Origin: Symsagittifera roscoffensis
Taxonomy: Eukaryota > Xenacoelomorpha > Acoela > Convolutidae
Length of the DNA stretch: 64,000 nt
Direction of reading: 5' to 3'
Assembly (NCBI RefSeq): GCF_963678635.1
Contig: NC_087068.1
Location: 11,414,027 to 11,478,026, forward strand
Shown: positions 52,401 through 61,400 of the stretch, piece after piece
How the letters are laid out: every line of letters begins with the position of its first letter
Numbering within the stretch: the stretch's first letter is position 1
Notes under the pieces: generated by a model
What the model was told of the DNA's origin: nothing
The model's database searches: none
Seen by the model: the letters and a program-made list of their open reading frames with translations, nothing else
Program-made: the position numbers and the translations under genes

Positions 52401-55400
52401 ACGCAGGGAGCTAAGACTTTGGCATACAGTATGTAACGACAAGGAACATCATGTTTTATAATTTGAAACAAATCTGACGATTGGACTGGAAAATATCAGC
52501 ACTTTGGAAAAACAACCTTCAGACCAGAATTGGGCAATTTGCGCAAAATAATGAGCGAGGTTATATTGGTTTTATGGCAGCAATAGCCACTGGAACGTAA
52601 CCCAAAAAAACGCCTTATTATTAAACCCCTCCGGCGACTCCTCCCGGTTTTAATTGACTTCTTCTGGGAAAAGTGATTAAGGACCTTAGAAATGGGATAA
52701 CTTGGGAAGTATTAATGGGATCAGGATGAAAAATGATATGAAATACCACAAAAAAGTTTTGAACCCAAATTTAGAAGGTTGACCTTGGGTGACTTTGGGG
52801 AGACTGTTAATTGATCTTTGGGCATTTGGGATCAAAAGTATCTAGAAAATCCCGAGATTGACACCAGAAAGTGGCGTGTTACCCAGCCCCAACAATTTGG
52901 GAATGAGAATTGGTCACCTTACTAATATTTGAGACAAAATTTATCTATTGGGAACTGAAGCATCAGCTGAAAAGGATATAGATTTTACATTTTAACATTA
53001 AAGTAGTTAATTAATAAGAATGGACTTGGAAAACATTGAGTCCAACTAAACTTGCAGAATGCGCTATTTATAGATTATCAATCAGACTAAAGAACAGTAG
53101 TCTCAGAAGAAATTGGCAGTAAAACGATCATGACATGGGAAGTAGATATCCTAAATAATATGAATAAACGGGATACTTATTTAGCTCCCTGTAGATAGCT
53201 TCTTGGTTCAATTTCTAGATAGCTTTTTTGAATTCCTCTACCCTGATAGCTAGAAGGTCGGGTTTAGAATAAAGCATTGGAATTTGGGATACTTAGAATG
53301 AATACGCTACCCACAAAAAAGGGTCTCCCCCTGCCTTCGGGAGGTTGGAAGGTTATAGGCTAATTAAATGAGAACCTTGGGAGATTGGTTAATTAAACAT
53401 AGCTTGGTTTAGAGGTGAAATTGGACTTGATATTTGCACAACTTAGTTAGATATACCGATAATGAACTTGGAATTCATGACTAGTGTCTTCAGAAGAAGG
53501 GTTCAGTTAAGATTTTGCGAAAACGAAAAAGGGTCCAAAGTACATGTCAAGACTTGTAGGGACGATCATAACTCTAACTATATCTACAACTCAAATAGAC
53601 AGACATAGCAAAAAGGTTGCGGGTAGTCTACCCTTAGGCAGAATAAAATAAGCTCTTAGTGAGAGTAGATGGACTCTCATTTTTATTTTGAGAGCATAAT
53701 TAGCTACTGAATAGAATAGTTCGCTCTCATCAGAGTTGAGAAGAGTGGTTTGTGTAGTTAGAAAAATCAGTTGCAGTACCTCAAAAGAATAGTGATCCGT
53801 ATAGACACTATTAGTTTTTGCAGGTCAAACTGAGTCTTTACTTAGAATTACTTTGTGTAATTCGTTAATTAGGATTCTCTGGAGAGGGAGAGAATCGTTT
53901 AGTGATTAGGTGAAACTAATTTGCCTTTAGGGAACTGTGTTGTTTGATCGCGGACCCTTTTCTTTTGATTAGATTTTTAGATATTATTCCGGCCACTTAG
54001 AGCCTCCTGTATTTGGACCCACATTGTCCAAATTTAATCACCACTGGAAAATTTTCGATCGTCTCGAGCGGACAAGACAGCCTTAAGAGCAATAAAAATA
54101 ACGCAAGTAACCTAATACAGTACAGAACAGTTGCCACCATTTTAACCCTTTCAGTAAACCCTTTCGGTAAACCCTTTTGATAGTATTAAATCTCGATCGC
54201 CCCGCTGAATTCACTCATCAGGGAACCACTTTGCGGTGTCGTTCAGAGACGGTGAGAGAGAGAACGAACGTAGAGGAGCAATTCCGGAACTTGCATTTTC
54301 CGTTATGATTATCATGATTTTGGTTTCATTTTTAATTGGAGTTTTTTTTCTTAATTGATTTTTTGGCGTTCCCTTTCTTTACTACCTACGATATTTTACT
54401 AGCAAAATTTTTGTTTTGTTCACTTTATCCGATTGTGTCAGTTTTTTTGGCGTTCCCTTTCTTTACTACCTACGATATTTTACTCCTAAAGTTTTTGTTC
54501 ACTTTATCCGATTGTTTATGAAAACCGGCATGCAGACTAATTAGGTCATCGCTATCATATTTTGTCTCCATAATTTACCCCCTAGAACATTTTTATATCA
54601 TAGTATTGATGCTCGTGCAAGTTGGGACAGGGACGGAAAAGCTAGTTGCTTTTATTCGAAATCCAAATTTGAGAAAAATTTTTCGCAAAGATTTTTTAAG
54701 ACTTAGCAGAGTTTTGTTGGCGTCTTCAATACTACCAGTTGTCGCTTTCGACGAATTGTCGCCTCGTTATTTTTGCCTCTTAAACTTTCAAAATTTGGAG
54801 CTGTTGTAAACAAATTTTCTTTGATTTGCTGGAATTACCAAATTTCTACGGGTTTTCTGTGATATTCAGATATTTTTGCAAATGAAAATGAACTATGCGG
54901 TTACTATGCTGTATTCCGCATTTTAATGGCAAGTTTGTTCAGGGTGGTAGAAATATGAAAACATTTTCAGCATTTGGCAACTAAAATTTGAGCTAGTTCA
55001 CTTTTTGGGAGCCTGATTTTTGAAATACAAGCAACATTTTTTGCTGCTTCCTTTAAGCTGTAGGTCAAAACTGCCTATCGGCTAGATGAAGTTTATCAAA
55101 AACTTTCAGCGAACTTTATCTTGATGGAAATGACGTTGGCTGTGAGGGCTTCGTGTCTCTTGTTGAACCACTGTGCGTTCAAGCAGACGAAGACGCATTC
55201 TATCGGCAGGCGGAGAAAGAGAGAAAACTAGCCGAACTGATGGCTGAAAAGGAAGCAAAAGTCAACGAAGAACGTAATTAAACTCTAATTTAGTAACTTT
55301 TAGAAAAGACAAAATCCATGTAGTAAATTTTCAGCTCATTCAATCGACTTGAAACTTGCGAAAAAAACAAAAGCTGCTTTTTTTTCTAAAAAATGGACGT

Positions 55401-58400
55401 TTTTTTTTCAATTGTCTAAATGGTCATTTGATCAAATTTATCATGTTTAAAAAATTGATTTCCGAGCGACTTTTGAGATTTTTTGGAGGGAAAGCCAAAT
55501 GGGGCTCTAAGTTACTAAGGTTTTATGTTCGCATATGTTAAACTGTTGAACCAATAGGAGGGTTACAATCTTAACAACTAGGGGGTTGCTAGTAAGTTTT
55601 TTTAGCCCAATTAACAGGAGGACTTTCGCTGGTTAGAACTATATTCTATTTTTTTTAACTTTTCATGACTTTGTATACAGAGCTGCTGAAGAATGACTTT
55701 GGTCATTTCATGGAGTCCTACTTCAGGAAGAGTTCCCAATCTCTCTCCCCCTCCCCCTCCAAGTTCCCCTCCCCCACTCCCTCATTCTCAGGCGGTATGT
55801 TAGATGCATGTATGTTAGTCACTCATCTAGTTATGCTGCCCAGAAGTCATATGATTGGGGGCTTAAGTCGCAATTTTTTGAAGTGAGCTCCTGCAAGATT
55901 GTCTTCGCTTAGTTAATCTGAAAGAATCGACTTCCGGCTTTAAGCAACCGACTGGTAAACTGAAAAATTGTGTAGATAGATATAAACAAATCATCAGCAT
56001 GCTAGTATTTTGTGCAGATATTGTTGGATTTTAGATCGATTCAGTAACCTTTGTGCCATGCTAGTTAGTATCCATTAATTTAAAAAAAACGTGAGCATTT
56101 GTTTTGCGGCTCGCAAAACATATTAGAAAATTTCCTTTGAATTTGAAACCCACAATAGTCATTTAACTCAGCAGATAATTACGAAATGAGTTGAACAACA
56201 ATTTGACCACAGCATATTTTAAGGTTTGCAGGCCGAGCAATTGACGGGCGAAGAGCCGAAAGAAGAATCAAAATCGGGCAAAAAGGGAACCAAAGGCAAG
56301 AAGAAAGGCAAAGGAAAGGGTATGTGATGAACAATTTAACCGAACTGCCCCTCGTGCTTTGTTAGTAGTGAAAAAATATCATGACTTTATCGAAAAAAAA
56401 ACTGATTGGTGATTTAATTATGCATCCATTTGTTTTTAAATAATGATTTTTTGGTGAATATGTAAACATCATTAATGTAAAAAAGTGTAAAGATACATTT
56501 TTGCAGCTTGTTTCCTGTTGCAGGTAAGAAGAAAAGCAAGGCTGCTCTCATTCCAGAGACGCCTGGTCCCTTTCTGTCGAAGCTGCACTTGGCCGACAAT
56601 GGAATAGATTCCACTTCTGTCACTGACGAGGTGGATTTATTCTCAGTTGCCGCCAGTCTGGCCAGGTATCTAGCTTTTCATAAATTACAAAAAAGCTAAG
56701 CAAGTCGTAGAGAAACTTCTTGTTACGTTAGATTTGCCAAACAATAAAAAATATGTATTTTTTGTTTTTGTATATTTTTTGGGTGATTTTTTTTCCAGTG
56801 GTTGCAAATAATTTTGCACAACTATTACATATAAACTTAGAAACATATCGTTTAGTTTAGTCTTTTTTGTTGCATTGAATTCAATGACATGTCAACTTAA
56901 TTTCAAAAAATCTGAAACGCAAAAATCATAAGACAATTTTTCTCGACATCAAGATAATTTGCTCAAAATTTTCAAATAGAAAATTAAGTTACACTGAGAA
57001 CACTCCAATCTACCTTTTCACTTGACTTCGCGCATCCTGTCTGTGTGATACTTGGTTTTGCGTGAAAAGAAACATCCAAACACTCAGTTCGTTTCTACAG
57101 CTCGGCCGAGTAAAAAATTTGAGAACATTTGTAACAAATTTGATTTTTTTTAGAAACAACAAATAAGACTTCGGCTTCCATATAATCGGGCAAAAATTAA
57201 CCAACTGAAGTTAAACCCAAAAGCGGATTTAGTGGTGGAAGGACCCATCCCCTCCTCCAAGATTCGACCCCCAAGGGTTCTACAAGAGATCCTCTTGTTG
57301 GTTTTGATTAAAGACAACTTTGGCGCCAATATGTACTAATTTAAAATCCCCCTCTCGAGAAAGATCTAGATATGCCCCTCGTTATTCCTACTTACAGCTT
57401 TCGAAAGTGATCGGAAATGTAATTGTATCCCTCTGTGGACCTTGCGTAACTTGTAGTGCCAGCAAGTTGCTTTTAAGAGTACTTCGAACAGCACCGAATA
57501 AAAAGTGCTGTAACCTGAACATGCAACCTTAGAAGACCTGGAGATGAAAACTTTCAGATAAATAGCGCTGACAAATGCCCAAGTAAATAGTCCTCCATCC
57601 CGGACTCCCGGAAGTCGTTTCTCAGCCCAACCACTTAACGCAGGGAGCTAAGACTTTGGCATACAGTATGTAACGACAAGGAACATCATGTTTTATAATT
57701 TGAAACAAATCTGACGATTGGACTGGAAAATATCAGCACTTTGGAAAAACAACCTTCAGACCAGAATTGGGCAATTTGCGCAAAATAATGAGCGAGGTTA
57801 TATTGGTTTTATGGCAGCAATAGCCACTGGAACGTAACCCAAAAAAACGCCTTATTATTAAACCCCTCCGGCGACTCCTCCCGGTTTTAATTGACTTCTT
57901 CTGGGAAAAGTGATTAAGGACCTTAGAAATGGGATAACTTGGGAAGTATTAATGGGATCAGGATGAAAAATGATATGAAATACCACAAAAAAGTTTTGAA
58001 CCCAAATTTAGAAGGTTGACCTTGGGTGACTTTGGGGAGACTGTTAATTGATCTTTGGGCATTTGGGATCAAAAGTATCTAGAAAATCCCGAGATTGACA
58101 CCAGAAAGTGGCGTGTTACCCAGCCCCAACAATTTGGGAATGAGAATTGGTCACCTTACTAATATTTGAGACAAAATTTATCTATTGGGAACTGAAGCAT
58201 CAGCTGAAAAGGATATAGATTTTACATTTTAACATTAAAGTAGTTAATTAATAAGAATGGACTTGGAAAACATTGAGTCCAACTAAACTTGCAGAATGCG
58301 CTATTTATAGATTATCAATCAGACTAAAGAACAGTAGTCTCAGAAGAAATTGGCAGTAAAACGATCATGACATGGGAAGTAGATATCCTAAATAATATGA

Positions 58401-61400
58401 ATAAACGGGATACTTATTTAGCTCCCTGTAGATAGCTTCTTGGTTCAATTTCTAGATAGCTTTTTTGAATTCCTCTACCCTGATAGCTAGAAGGTCGGGT
58501 TTAGAATAAAGCATTGGAATTTGGGATACTTAGAATGAATACGCTACCCACAAAAAAGGGTCTCCCCCTGCCTTCGGGAGGTTGGAAGGTTATAGGCTAA
58601 TTAAATGAGAACCTTGGGAGATTGGTTAATTAAACATAGCTTGGTTTAGAGGTGAAATTGGACTTGATATTTGCACAACTTAGTTAGATATACCGATAAT
58701 GAACTTGAAATTCATGACTAGTGTCTTCAGAAGAAGGGTTCAGTTAAGATTTTGCGAAAACGAAAAAGTGTCCAAAGTACATGTCAAGACTTGTAGGGAC
58801 GATCATAACTCTAACTATATCTACAACTCAAATAGACAGACATAGCAAAAAGGTTGCGGGTAGTCTACCCTTAGGCAGAATAAAATAAGCTCTTAGTGAG
58901 AGTAGATGGACTCTCATTTTTATTTTGAGAGCATAATTAGCTACTGAATAGAATAGTTCGCTCTCATCAGAGTTGAGAAGAGTGGTTTGTGTAGTTAGAA
59001 AAATCAGTTGCAGTACCTCAAAAGAATAGTGATCCGTATAGACACTATTAGTTTTTGCAGGTCAAACTGAGTCTTTACTTAGAATTACTTTGTGTAATTC
59101 GTTAATTAGGATTCTCTGGAGAGGGAGAGAATCGTTTAGTGATTAGGTGAAACTAATTTGCCTTTAGGGAACTGTGTTGTTTGATCGCGGACCCTTTTCT
59201 TTTGATTAGATTTTTAGATATTATTCCGGCCACTTAGAGCCTCCTGTATTTGGACCCACATTGTCCAAATTTAATCACCACTGGAAAATTTTCGATCGTC
59301 TCGAGCGGACAAGACAGCCTTAAGAGCAATAAAAATAACGCAAGTAACCTAATACAGTACAGAACAGTTGCCACCATTTTAACCCTTTCAGTAAACCCTT
59401 TCGGTAAACCCTTTTGATAGTATTAAATCTCGATCGCCCCGCTGAATTCACTAATCAGGGAACCACTTTGCGGTGTCGTTCAGAGACGGTGAGAGAGAGA
59501 ACGAACGTAGAGGAGCAATTCCGGAACTTGCATTTTCCGTTATGATTATCATGATTTTGGTTTCATTTTTAATTGGAGTTTTTTTTCTTAATTGATTTTT
59601 TGGCGTTCCCTTTCTTTACTACCTACGATATTTTACTAGCAAAATTTTTGTTTTGTTCACTTTATCCGATTGTGTCAGTTTTTTTGGCGTTCCCTTTCTT
59701 TACTACCTACGATATTTTACTCCTAAAGTTTTTGTTCACTTTATCCGATTGTTTATGAAAACCGGCATGCAGACTAATTAGGTCATCGCTATCATAATTT
59801 GTCTCCATAATTTACCCCCTAGAACATTTTTATATCATAGTATTGATGCTCGTGCAAGTTGGGACAGGGACGGAAAAGCTAGTTGCTTTTATTCGAAATC
59901 CAAATTTGAGAAAAATTTTTCGCAAAGATTTTTTAAGACTTAGCAGAGTTTTGTTGGCGTCTTCAATACTACCAGTTGTCGCTTTCGACGAATTGTCGCC
60001 TCGTTATTTTTGCCTCTTAAACTTTCAAAATTTGGAGCTGTTGTAAACAAATTTTCTTTGATTTGCTGGAATTACCAAATTTCTACGGGTTTTCTGTGAT
60101 ATTCAGATATTTTTGCAAATGAAAATGAACTATGCGGTTACTATGCTGTATTCCGCATTTTAATGGCAAGTTTGTTCAGGGTGGTAGAAATATGAAAACA
60201 TTTTCAGCATTTGGCAACTAAAATTTGAGCTAGTTCACTTTTTGGGAGCCTGATTTTTGAAATACAAGCAACATTTTTTGCTGCTTCCTTTAAGCTGTAG
60301 GTCAAAACTGCCTATCGGCTAGATGAAGTTTATCAAAAACTTTCAGCGAACTTTATCTTGATGGAAATGACGTTGGCTGTGAGGGCTTCGTGTCTCTTGT
60401 TGAACCACTGTGCGTTCAAGCAGACGAAGACGCATTCTATCGGCAGGAGGAGAAAGAGAGAAAACTAGCCGAACTGATGGCTGAAAAGGAAGCAAAAGTC
60501 AACGAAGAACGTAATTAAACTCTAATTTAGTAACTTTTAGAAAAGACAAAATCCATGTAGTAAATTTTCAGCTCATTCAATCGACTTGAAACTTGCGAAA
60601 AAAACAAAAGCTGCTTTTTTTTCTAAAAAATGGACGTTTTTTTTTCAATTGTCTAAATGGTCATTTGATCAAATTTATCATGTTTAAAAAATTGAATTCC
60701 GAGCGACTTTTGAGATTTTTTGGAGGGAAAGCCAAATGGGGCTCTAAGTTACTAAGGTTTTATGTTCGCATATGTTAAACTGTTGAACCAATAGGAGGGT
60801 TACAATCTTAACAACTAGGGGGTTGCTAGTAAGTTTTTTTAGCCCAATTAACAGGAGGACTTTCGCTGGTTAGAACTATATTCTATTTTTTTTACTTTTC
60901 ATGACTTTGTATACAGAGCTGCTGAAGAATGACTTCGGTCATTTCATGGAGTCCTACTTCAGGAAGAGTTCCCAATCTCTCTCCCCCTCCCCCTCCAAGT
61001 TCCCCTCCCCCACTCCCTCATTCTCAGGCGGTATGTTAGATGCATGTATGTCAGTCACTCATCTAGTTATGCTGCCCAGAAATCATATGATTGCGGGCTT
61101 AAGTAGCAATTTTTTGAAGTGAGCTCCTGCAAGATTGTCTTCGCTTAGTTAATCTGAAAGAATCGACTTCCGGCTTTAAGCAACCGACTGGTAGACTGAA
61201 AAATTGTGTAGATAGATATAAACAATTCATCAGCATGCTAGTAATTTGTGCAGATATTGTTGGATTTTAGATCGATTCAGTAACCTTTGTGCCATGCTAG
61301 TTAGTATCCATTAATTTAAAAAAAAAACGTGAGCATTTGTTTGCGGCTCGCAAAACATATTAGAAAATTTCCTTTGAATTTGAAACCCACAATAGTCATT

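Larger units (their letters stand above)
52282..57518 (+). repeat. Large direct tandem duplication, copy 1 (5237 bp)
   Basis: From ACATGCAACCTTAGAAGACC to CCTGA; repeated from 57519 with an offset of 5237 bp. It contains LRR exons 6-9. The first 3.4 kb differ from copy 2 at only a few positions, whereas the last kilobase differs visibly more. Confidence 0.95.

Noticed and set aside
54336-54521. Hydrophobic 61-residue frame resembling a membrane peptide
   Set aside because: It is formed by a two-copy tandem repeat in an intron and duplicated with it at 59573; no expression signals.
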